The position numbers were made by a program, and so were the translations under genes. DNA of 16,242 bases from an uncultured Campylobacter sp. (GTDB lineage Bacteria; Campylobacterota; Campylobacteria; Campylobacterales; Campylobacteraceae): NCBI GenBank assembly GCA_937896205.1, contig CALBNA010000309.1, positions 1 through 16,242 on the forward strand, given 5' to 3'. The notes below the pieces were generated by a model. It was not told the origin of the DNA. It saw only the letters and a list, made by a program, of their open reading frames with translations, and searched no databases. Below, in pieces: positions 1 through 5,833 of the stretch (within the stretch, counting starts at the first letter, position 1; each line of letters begins with the position of its first letter).

Positions 1-30
1 TATTTAAACTCTTTTAAAATAAGGGTAAAA

Positions 31-1482
31 ATGCTTTTTAACTCATTTGCGTTTATAGTTTTTTTCTTACCGATTACTTTTGGAGTTTATTTTGTTTTAA
101 ATAAACTTAAATTCGTTCAACTCAGTATCTTTTGGCTCACGGTCGCTTCGCTATTTTTTTATGGATATTGGAATTTTATTTATATCCCGCTTATTTTAGG
201 TTCGATTACGTTTAACTTCTACGTCGGTCATCTGCTCTGCGCTCACCCATCTCGCAAAAAACTTATTTTATGGGCGGGCGTCGCGGCAAATTTAGCCCTA
301 TTGGCCTACTACAAATACACCGACTTTTTGATAGAAAATTTTAACGGAATTTTCGGTACCGACGTACCTTTGCACCACGTTATTTTGCCTCTTGGCATTA
401 GCTTTTTTACATTTACGCAAATAGCATTTTTAGTGGATTGCTACCATGAAAAAGTAAAAGAACCCAGCTTCCTTCGCTACGCGCTTTTCGTTACGTATTT
501 CCCGCATCTTTTAGCCGGTCCTATCATCCACCACGCCGAGATGATGCCGCAGTTTGCAAATTTACGTTTAAAGCACATAAACTATAAAAATTTAAGCATC
601 GGACTTTTTTTATTTTCGATCGGACTTTTTAAAAAGGTCGTAGTGGCCGATTTTTTCGCTAGATTTGCCCTTCACGGTTTTGACGTGTATACGACTCTTA
701 GCATGAGCGAGGCATGGATCACGAGCCTTAGCTACACTTTTCAGCTATATTTTGACTTTAGCGGTTACACCGATATGGCGATCGGCATTTCATATATGTT
801 TAACATTGTCCTGCCAATAAATTTCAACTCCCCCTACAAAGCGCTAAATATCCAAGACTTTTGGCACAGATGGCATATGACGCTCTCGAGATTTTTACGC
901 GACTACATCTATATCCCGCTAGGCGGTAACCGCAGAGGCGAATACCGCACTTACGCTAACGTTTTTGCGGTGTTTTTGCTAGGCGGACTTTGGCATGGAG
1001 CGGGCTGGATGTTTATCATCTGGGGCGCGCTACACGGGTTTGCGATGATGATTTGCAGATTTTACGGCGCGCATTTTCGCCCGATGAATAAATTTCTAGC
1101 CTGGTTTATAACGTTTAACTTTATAAATATCACTTGGATATTTTTCCGCGCCAGAGACCTAGATAGCGCGATGAAAGTGCTAAAAGGCATGTTTGATTTT
1201 AGCTCGGTTAAGATAAATTTTAACTACTTAGAGTACATAAGTAACTCTCTGGGATACAATCAAATAAATTTTATGGAAACACCGCAAATAGCCATTGGTA
1301 CGTTCTGTGCTATTATGGGTATTACGCTTTTGGTTACGATTTTTGGGCGAAACTCGAATGAAATGGCCGCTAGAGCAAAATTTGGCTTTCTTACCGCGCT
1401 CTTTACGGCGTTTTTGTTGGCTTTGGTTTTTGCTTTTAGCTCCGGTGCGCAGGAGTCACCGTTTTTGTATTTTAACTTTTAG
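31..1482 (+). CDS. MBOAT-family membrane O-acyltransferase (AlgI/PatA/DltB-like)
   Basis: This 483-residue, strongly hydrophobic protein with many membrane segments belongs to the membrane-bound O-acyltransferase family. Members take an acyl group, usually acetyl, from the cytoplasmic side and pass it across the inner membrane for transfer to a periplasmic or surface polymer such as peptidoglycan, alginate or teichoic acid. Family blocks are visible: PHLLAGPIIHHAEMMPQF near 158-175, FDFSGYTDMAIG near 241-252, FWHRWHMTLSRFLRDYIYIP at 277-296, and GGLWHGAGW near 318-326, whose His322 fits the conserved catalytic histidine. The ATG is preceded by AAGGG at 21-25, and the length is normal for AlgI/PatA proteins. 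The next gene starts 8 bases after the stop and encodes an SGNH-like protein, the usual partner arrangement. The substrate cannot be told from sequence. Campylobacter PatA, which O-acetylates peptidoglycan, is one candidate, but other glycans are possible. Confidence 0.9.
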   Translation: MLFNSFAFIVFFLPITFGVYFVLNKLKFVQLSIFWLTVASLFFYGYWNFIYIPLILGSITFNFYVGHLLCAHPSRKKLILWAGVAANLALLAYYKYTDFLIENFNGIFGTDVPLHHVILPLGISFFTFTQIAFLVDCYHEKVKEPSFLRYALFVTYFPHLLAGPIIHHAEMMPQFANLRLKHINYKNLSIGLFLFSIGLFKKVVVADFFARFALHGFDVYTTLSMSEAWITSLSYTFQLYFDFSGYTDMAIGISYMFNIVLPINFNSPYKALNIQDFWHRWHMTLSRFLRDYIYIPLGGNRRGEYRTYANVFAVFLLGGLWHGAGWMFIIWGALHGFAMMICRFYGAHFRPMNKFLAWFITFNFINITWIFFRARDLDSAMKVLKGMFDFSSVKINFNYLEYISNSLGYNQINFMETPQIAIGTFCAIMGITLLVTIFGRNSNEMAARAKFGFLTALFTAFLLALVFAFSSGAQESPFLYFNF

Positions 1483-1490
1483 GATTAAAT

Positions 1491-2528
1491 TTGAAAAAAT
1501 ATAAAATTTTTCTTTTGACGCTTCCTATTTTGACGCTAGTTATGATCGCGTTTTATATGGCGTTTGCGATGTTTCTCATCAGGGTTTCGTCGGCTCATCA
1601 CTACGCGTATAAAAACTACCTCATCTCAAACACGACTGAACAAAACCGTATCATCGTCGAAAGCGGCTCAAACTCCTATCACGGTATCAACTCCCAGATG
1701 CTTGAAAAGCACTTTGGCAAGCTGGTTATAAATTTAGCCGATCACGGCGGTTATCCGCTACGCCACAGACTCTACCGAGCGGCCAAGCTAGCGCATAAAG
1801 GAGATATTTTTATCCTACCTTTGGAGTACAGGTACTACATCAACGATGTTCCGCCCGATACTTATTACTACGGACTTTTTTTTGAGATTCACCATTTTTA
1901 CGACTATTTACCGTTTTTTGAAAAGCTAAAAACTATCTCGCAAATCCCGTTTCAAGCATTTATAAACGCGCTAATAAGAGACTATAAAGAAATAGCGGCA
2001 TTTGAGATAAATTTCGATAACTTTATCAACAAAAAGCCTCAAGCCGTGCACGATTTTTCGCCGGATTTTAGAAACGGCGAACGCGGCGATTATAAATACA
2101 TCGGCAAAGTAGAAGAAGCCAAAGACACGCAGATGCCGTGCCAAAAATACATATTTTTCACCGATTTTTCGGGTAGCAAAATCGGTATAAGCGATATTTT
2201 CAAAGAAAATTTAAATTTTATGAAAAAACTCGAGCGCGAAAAGGGGATCAAATTTATCTTTACCTATCCGGCCGTCGCAGGCGACGACTGCTACGACCTA
2301 AACTACCCGCACGCCGCAGATAATCAAAAATTTCTAAAAGACGTAAAAAAGCTCATCGAAGATAACGGCTTTGAGATGATCGGCGATTATAAAGATAGCT
2401 ATTTTCCGCGTAAATTTCTGCACGACACGTGGTTTCATCTAGTGCCCGAGGCCAGAGATATGCGCACGCAAAAGCTAATCGAAAATCTCGAAAAGTCAAA
2501 ATACGCAAAAGAGCTACACGCGAAGTAA
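1491..2528 (+). CDS. membrane-anchored SGNH/DltD-like protein, MBOAT partner
   Basis: This 345-residue protein has one N-terminal membrane segment (about residues 6-30) and a large, probably periplasmic domain. The start is TTG, with AGGA at 1481-1484 overlapping the upstream stop codon; the first in-frame ATG lies inside the membrane segment, so TTG is the better choice. The domain resembles SGNH/DltD-type hydrolases: a block ESGSNSYHG (57-65) with a candidate nucleophile serine (Ser60 or Ser62), a NLADHGGYPL stretch (81-90), KGDIFILPLEYRYY (103-116), and a C-terminal HDTWFHL (311-317) offering an Asp312/His316 pair. In AlgJ/AlgX, PatB and DltD systems such a protein takes the acyl group from the MBOAT and transfers it to the polymer. 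The 8-base spacing to the MBOAT gene suggests co-translation. The family call rests on short motifs, so exact catalytic residues and substrate are inferred. Confidence 0.7.
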   Translation: MKKYKIFLLTLPILTLVMIAFYMAFAMFLIRVSSAHHYAYKNYLISNTTEQNRIIVESGSNSYHGINSQMLEKHFGKLVINLADHGGYPLRHRLYRAAKLAHKGDIFILPLEYRYYINDVPPDTYYYGLFFEIHHFYDYLPFFEKLKTISQIPFQAFINALIRDYKEIAAFEINFDNFINKKPQAVHDFSPDFRNGERGDYKYIGKVEEAKDTQMPCQKYIFFTDFSGSKIGISDIFKENLNFMKKLEREKGIKFIFTYPAVAGDDCYDLNYPHAADNQKFLKDVKKLIEDNGFEMIGDYKDSYFPRKFLHDTWFHLVPEARDMRTQKLIENLEKSKYAKELHAK

Positions 2529-2691
2529 AATTTAATATTTGCTAGCGAGCGTAAATTTGAGTTTTTGGTTTATGGCTAGATCAAATTTGAGTAATTTTTA
2601 CTCACCGCTATAATTTTTCGAACTAGAATTTAAAGTAAATTTAACACAGGTTTTTGAAATAGGAAACCCAAATTTGACATAGAAAAATATG

Positions 2692-2719
2692 TAAATTTGA
2701 GCCCGAAAGCTCAAATTTA
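2692..2719. terminator. 11-bp perfect inverted repeat, possible terminator
   Basis: TAAATTTGAGC at 2692-2702 pairs perfectly with GCTCAAATTTA at 2709-2719 around the 6-base loop CCGAAA. It lies between converging genes. There is no clean T-run on the plus strand; on the minus strand a T-rich stretch follows a few bases later. It may end the MBOAT operon or act as a backup terminator for the CsgG-like gene, but a plain structural repeat is also possible. Confidence 0.4.
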
Positions 2720-2748
2720 AGCTCAATGCAGAGATTGCTTTGCGCTTA

Positions 2749-2782
2749 TAAAAGGCTAGAGCGATTCTGGTCACTCTAGCCT
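2749..2782 (-). terminator. Rho-independent terminator of the CsgG-like gene
   Basis: Read on the minus strand, AGGCTAGAG and CTCTAGCCT form a 9-bp stem (2753-2761 with 2774-2782), extended by two more pairs beyond one mismatch. TTTTAT follows at once. The hairpin sits 13 bases after the CsgG-like stop codon, the expected place and form for an intrinsic terminator. Confidence 0.75.
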
Positions 2783-2795
2783 AACGAAGATAAAA

Positions 2796-3614
2796 TCAAT
2801 CCGCTACTTTCATCGCGCCGCCCGCGCCCAAACCGCCTTTTACGGTTTGCATTTTGTAGTTTCTGACGGCTTCTATTAGGTTATTCATCGAGTCGGTGAA
2901 GGCTGCTACTATGACTTTGCCCTCAGGCGTGTTGGCGTAGGCCCCAAGTCCTCCGCCTACCTTACTACCAAATAAGCCTCCAAGTCCTGCAAAGTCCGTG
3001 TTTCTAGCGCTTCCCTCGGCTGCCGCTAACTGTACGCCCGATCGGTTTTCGATTAGCGTTAGAACAGTACTTACGTCGCTCGTGCTAAACCCGCCGGCTA
3101 CGGTACCTGCAACCGAGCCGAAAAATGCGCCGACAACGCCACCTAGTCCGCTAGTATTGCTCTCGCTAAATGTTATCGTAGGAGTTAAGGTATAGTCCGC
3201 GGCGACCATCTGACCTTTTTTGAAATTTGAGTTCTTTCTAAGCTCGCCCGACTCCATCAACGCGCGCTCTTCTAACATTTGGTTAAATGCCTTGCTACGC
3301 TCGACGACTACGAAGCAGTTTGACTGCTGAGCTAGGAGCCTAAGAACCGGGATAGTAGATGTTAGTTTGTACTGCCCGGTTACGACGGAGTACCAGTCGC
3401 TATTTCTATCCTCATAAATCGTAACCGTACCCATAGTCTCGGTGCATCTGGTTAACCCTGGATTTGCATTTTGCACGTTTGAGCCTGCAGCTGCGCCCGT
3501 AGCAGCCGTCTTAGCGCCCGGCGAGCCCATACTCATCGACGACATACAACCCGTCAAAAGAAAAGGCAGAGCCAAAACAGCGATCTTCGATGCGCTAAAA
3601 AGCGATTTTTTCAT
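2796..3614 (-). CDS. CsgG/HfaB-family outer-membrane lipoprotein
   Basis: This 272-residue protein has a lipoprotein signal: MKKS, a hydrophobic stretch, then the lipobox LLTGC with the lipidated cysteine at residue 23, so it is probably anchored in the outer membrane. A Ser/Gly/Ala-rich linker follows. From about residue 55 the protein resembles the CsgG family: FVVVERSKAFNQMLEER (about 101-117), AADYTLTPTITFSESN (about 138-153), a Gly-rich segment where CsgG has membrane beta-hairpins, a VLTLIENRSG strand, and a closing helix near FTDSMNNLIEAV. CsgG forms the curli secretion channel and HfaB anchors the Caulobacter holdfast, so export or anchoring of a surface protein is a reasonable inference, but no csgA/B/E/F homologue is visible here. 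AAGGAG lies close upstream of the ATG. Divergent from a secreted repeat-bearing protein and followed by its own terminator, it is probably transcribed alone. Confidence 0.8.
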   Translation of the reverse strand: MKKSLFSASKIAVLALPFLLTGCMSSMSMGSPGAKTAATGAAAGSNVQNANPGLTRCTETMGTVTIYEDRNSDWYSVVTGQYKLTSTIPVLRLLAQQSNCFVVVERSKAFNQMLEERALMESGELRKNSNFKKGQMVAADYTLTPTITFSESNTSGLGGVVGAFFGSVAGTVAGGFSTSDVSTVLTLIENRSGVQLAAAEGSARNTDFAGLGGLFGSKVGGGLGAYANTPEGKVIVAAFTDSMNNLIEAVRNYKMQTVKGGLGAGGAMKVAD

Positions 3615-3641
3615 TTATAACTCCTTGGGGAAATTTACAAA

Positions 3642-3647
3642 ATTGTA
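3642..3647 (-). promoter_or_regulatory. candidate -10 element for the CsgG-like gene
   Basis: TACAAT on the minus strand, in AT-rich DNA about 28 bases upstream of the CsgG-like start codon, would give a short leader containing the AAGGAG ribosome site. Campylobacter sigma-70 promoters rely mainly on the -10 box, so the lack of a clear -35 is not decisive. This is a visual match only. Confidence 0.35.
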
Positions 3648-3689
3648 ATATATTTGCGCTAAAAATTTACTTTATTTTAAATTTGATGT

Positions 3690-3697
3690 TATAAAAT
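3690..3697 (+). promoter_or_regulatory. candidate -10 element for the small secreted protein gene
   Basis: TATAAAAT on the plus strand, preceded by T-rich DNA as in Campylobacter sigma-70 promoters, lies 29 bases before the start codon of the secreted-protein gene. It sits back to back with the CsgG-like promoter in the 112-base divergent gap, where a shared regulator could act on both genes. No operator could be recognised. Confidence 0.45.
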
Positions 3698-3726
3698 GAT
3701 TTAGAAATAACCAGAAAGGATTTGAT

Positions 3727-4122
3727 ATGAAAAAACTTGTTTTAATCGCTCTTTTTACAGCGTTTTGTTTAAATTTGGCAAACGCTTACGACAGTTATTC
3801 AAACGAATCTTTAATAGTCATCCCGGATAACAGCTACAAATATAAAAAACGCCGCCACCGAGATAGATACGACGACGACGTAGTGATCTACATGGACCCT
3901 CCGTACGGTGGCTACAGACAAACCGACCGAGGTAGAGACTACCGCGACAAACTAGTCGATCAGTACATAAAAAACAATAACATAAAAAAAGGCGGCTCGA
4001 GCAAATCCGACGACCGAAGCTACGAGAGAGGTTATGACGACGGATACGATGACGGATACCGCGACAGACGCGATGATTATTACTATTCGCCTCGCCCGCA
4101 AGTAGGCATCCGCGTTAGATAA
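3727..4122 (+). CDS. small secreted Tyr/Asp/Arg-rich protein of unknown function
   Basis: I do not recognise this 131-residue protein. Residues 1-20 form a classical signal peptide (MKK, hydrophobic core, ANA cleavage motif before Tyr21), so the mature protein is exported. It is about 111 residues long, very hydrophilic, and rich in Tyr, Asp and Arg. It has a basic stretch KYKKRRHRDR (38-47), an acidic DDDVVIYMDPPYGGY (49-63), a possible short helix with KLVDQYIKNNNIKKGG (75-90), and a repeat-like region GYDDGYDDGYRD (102-113) running into RRDDYYY. It has no cysteine after the signal, no lipobox and no membrane segment in the mature part. AGAAAGGA lies 6 bases before the ATG. It is divergent from the CsgG-like lipoprotein and followed by a permease gene. 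Roles as a periplasmic or surface polyampholyte, or as a client of the CsgG-like protein, are speculation. Confidence 0.75.
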   Translation: MKKLVLIALFTAFCLNLANAYDSYSNESLIVIPDNSYKYKKRRHRDRYDDDVVIYMDPPYGGYRQTDRGRDYRDKLVDQYIKNNNIKKGGSSKSDDRSYERGYDDGYDDGYRDRRDDYYYSPRPQVGIRVR

Positions 4123-4134
4123 ATTTGACGCCCG

Positions 4135-4169
4135 TTCGCCGCTAGTCGCCAAATTTGACCGGCGGCGAA
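4135..4169. repeat. 8-bp inverted repeat between secreted-protein and permease genes
   Basis: TTCGCCGC (4135-4142) pairs with GCGGCGAA (4162-4169) around a 19-base loop containing AAATTTGA. The following bases are T-rich (ATTTAATTT) without a true T-run. It could be a weak terminator or attenuator in the 84-base gap before the permease gene. Confidence 0.35.
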
Positions 4170-4206
4170 ATTTAATTTACGAATTTGATTTACAAAAAGG
4201 AAAACA

Positions 4207-5547
4207 ATGCTAACCAACCCCGTCGTGATCAGCATCCTCGTGATGACTGCGCTTTGTTTGCTGAGATTTAACATCCTGCTTTCCATCCTCGTCTCCGCCC
4301 TAGTCGCGGGTCTCATCTATCACGGCGGATTTGCCGGCGTAGGGGCGTTTTTCGACGCGCTAACAGCCACTACATCGACGCTGATAACGGGCATGAAGGG
4401 CAACCTAGAAACCTCGCTCAGCTACATCCTGCTCGGCGCTCTCGCAGCCGCGATAGCCAACACGAACCTAACGGCGATCCTCATAAACGCCGTTAGCAAG
4501 GCTCTAGCAAAAACCAGCACCTATTTTGCTCTGATAATCGCCGCGATCGCGTGCCTCTCGCAAAATTTGATCCCGGTTCACATCGCTTTCATCCCGATTC
4601 TCATTCCGCCGCTTTTGCCGCTGATGAACCGCCTAGGCATCGACCGCCGAGCCGTCGCGTGCGCTCTTACTTTCGGACTAAAAGCGCCATACGTAAGCCT
4701 TAGCGTGGGTTTTGGACTTATCTTTCACGGCATCATCAAAAAAGAGCTCGCAAACAACGGCGTAGAGGTGCAGATGAGCGAGATCTCAAGCGTGATGTGG
4801 ATCGGCGGCCTTTCTATGCTAGTGGGCTTGCTTTTAGCGGTTTTCGTCTTTTACCGCAAAAGACGCGACTACGCGCATACCAAATTTGAAACGAGCGAGG
4901 AGCAAGAGGCTCAGATGGCCGCAAGCCTAAAAATGACGAAAAAAGAGTGGGCGGTGCTAGGCGGCGCGGTTGCGGCGTTTGGAGTGCAAATTTATACCGA
5001 GAGTATGCCCCTTGGAGCGCTTTTAGGGCTGCTAGTTATGGTGGTTTTCGGCGGTATTGAGTACCGAAAAATCGACAAAATCATGGACAGCGGCCTAGCG
5101 ATGATGGGCTTTATCGCATTTATCATGCTCGTTGCCGCAGGCTTTGGCTCGGTTTTGCGCGAGAGCGGCGGTATCGAGCAGCTAGTGGGCTTTGCTAGCG
5201 AGGTGGTGGGCGGCAAAATGGGCGGCGCGATACTGATGCTAGCTATCGGTTTGCTAGTTACCATGGGCATCGGCACGAGCTTTGGCACGATACCGATCAT
5301 CGCGGCGATCTACGTACCGTTTTCGCTATCGCTGGGATTTTCTCCGGCGGCCATTATCTTGCTAGTTGGTATCGCGGCGGCTCTGGGCGATGCGGGCAGT
5401 CCCGCTAGCGACAGCACGCTAGGGCCAACAAGCGGCCTAAATGCCGACGGCCAGCACAATCACATCTACGATACGTGCGTGCCGACGTTCATCTTCTTTA
5501 ATATACCGTTGCTAATCGGCGGCGTTATAGGCGCGATGATTCTCTAA
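4207..5547 (+). CDS. YuiF/NhaC-like Na+/H+ antiporter-family permease
   Basis: This 446-residue polytopic inner-membrane protein belongs to the Na+/H+ antiporter family branch that includes Bacillus YuiF and related amino-acid permeases. Distinctive parts are the N-terminal SILVSALVAGLIYHGG region, the SQNLIPVHIAFIPILIPPLL stretch (about 119-138), the FGLKAPYVSLSVGFGLIFHG segment, a cytoplasmic loop near residues 218-245 (RKRRDY onward), and the conserved C-terminal block GDAGSPASDSTLGPTSGLN (about 395-413), followed by DGQHNHIYDTCVPTF. Annotations differ between sodium/proton exchange and amino-acid (for example histidine) uptake, and the substrate cannot be read from sequence. AAAAGGA lies 5 bases before the ATG. 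The length is normal for the family and both ends look complete. The DNA is clearly more GC-rich than the adjacent gaps. Confidence 0.85.
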   Translation: MLTNPVVISILVMTALCLLRFNILLSILVSALVAGLIYHGGFAGVGAFFDALTATTSTLITGMKGNLETSLSYILLGALAAAIANTNLTAILINAVSKALAKTSTYFALIIAAIACLSQNLIPVHIAFIPILIPPLLPLMNRLGIDRRAVACALTFGLKAPYVSLSVGFGLIFHGIIKKELANNGVEVQMSEISSVMWIGGLSMLVGLLLAVFVFYRKRRDYAHTKFETSEEQEAQMAASLKMTKKEWAVLGGAVAAFGVQIYTESMPLGALLGLLVMVVFGGIEYRKIDKIMDSGLAMMGFIAFIMLVAAGFGSVLRESGGIEQLVGFASEVVGGKMGGAILMLAIGLLVTMGIGTSFGTIPIIAAIYVPFSLSLGFSPAAIILLVGIAAALGDAGSPASDSTLGPTSGLNADGQHNHIYDTCVPTFIFFNIPLLIGGVIGAMIL

Positions 5548-5586
5548 ATTTGGCGGCTTGTCTCGCGAGCGTCTTTAACGGAGCTA

Positions 5587-5637
5587 GTAAAAATTTAGCT
5601 CGATAGACTACATGTCTTATCTTCGCTAAATTTTTAC
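5587..5637. repeat. 13-bp perfect inverted repeat with structured loop
   Basis: GTAAAAATTTAGC (5587-5599) and GCTAAATTTTTAC (5625-5637) are exact reverse complements around a 25-base loop. Inside the loop GATAGAC (5602-5608) can pair with GTCTTATC (5614-5621) with one bulge, giving a two-tier stem. Lying 40 bases after the permease stop, it could work as a terminator, but it lacks a long T-run and has an AT-rich stem. Confidence 0.6.
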
Positions 5638-5775
5638 GTCGCAACCCTTAAATCCATCTCGCGATACTTCGCCTTAACTTTTTCTGCTTAAATTTGAAGT
5701 AAATTTACAAATTTAACTCATATACTCTTTTTCGCTACTACCTTCTAAAACACTAAACTAAAATCAAATTTAAAA

Positions 5776-5794
5776 TTTGGAACGTCTTTTGCTT
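5776..5794 (+). promoter_or_regulatory. sigma-54 (RpoN) promoter of flgE
   Basis: TTTGGAAC at 5776-5783 and TTGCTT at 5789-5794 match the Campylobacter sigma-54 promoter. The -24 GG (5779-5780) and -12 GC (5791-5792) are separated by exactly 10 bases, as required. Transcription should begin near 5804, giving a leader of about 30 bases with AAGGA at 5822-5826. In Campylobacter, hook and rod genes of the middle flagellar class use RpoN with the FlgS/FlgR two-component system, which fits the gene downstream. Confidence 0.88.
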
Positions 5795-5833
5795 AAGTCA
5801 TCTTAAAATTCACTTTTCAAAAAGGATAAAGCT

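Larger units (their letters stand above)
2529..2795. other. 267-base intergenic region with AAATTTGA words and hairpins
   Basis: No gene is seen between the ends of the SGNH-like gene (plus) and the CsgG-like gene (minus). The plus strand has AAATTTGA at 2553, 2583, 2670 and 2693, with an inverted copy (TCAAATTT) at 2711-2718. A short palindrome TGAGTAA-TTT-TTACTCA lies at 2588-2604, and two longer hairpins at 2692-2719 and 2753-2782 are listed separately. The region joins two converging transcription units, so terminators are expected here. Confidence 0.6.
5548..5833. other. 286-base intergenic region before flgE
   Basis: No gene is seen. The left part holds the large inverted repeat at 5587-5637, which may end the permease transcript. 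The middle is AT-rich without recognisable elements. The right end carries the sigma-54 promoter of flgE and its ribosome site. Confidence 0.6.

Noticed and set aside
1295..1504. 69-codon open frame on the plus strand
   Set aside because: It lies in another frame across the end of the MBOAT gene and the start of its partner; the translation has no recognisable features.
2553..2719. Repeated AAATTTGA words as a possible CRISPR array
   Set aside because: The repeats are only 8 bases long, unevenly spaced, partly inverted, and occur in genes as well; there are no cas genes.
4992..5300. 102-codon minus-strand frame within the permease gene
   Set aside because: It is a Pro/Ser/Ile-rich antisense frame of a GC-rich membrane-protein gene, without its own ribosome site or family features.
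5562..5569. Palindrome CTCGCGAG after the permease gene
   Set aside because: An 8-base palindrome without flanking symmetry is expected by chance in a window of this size.
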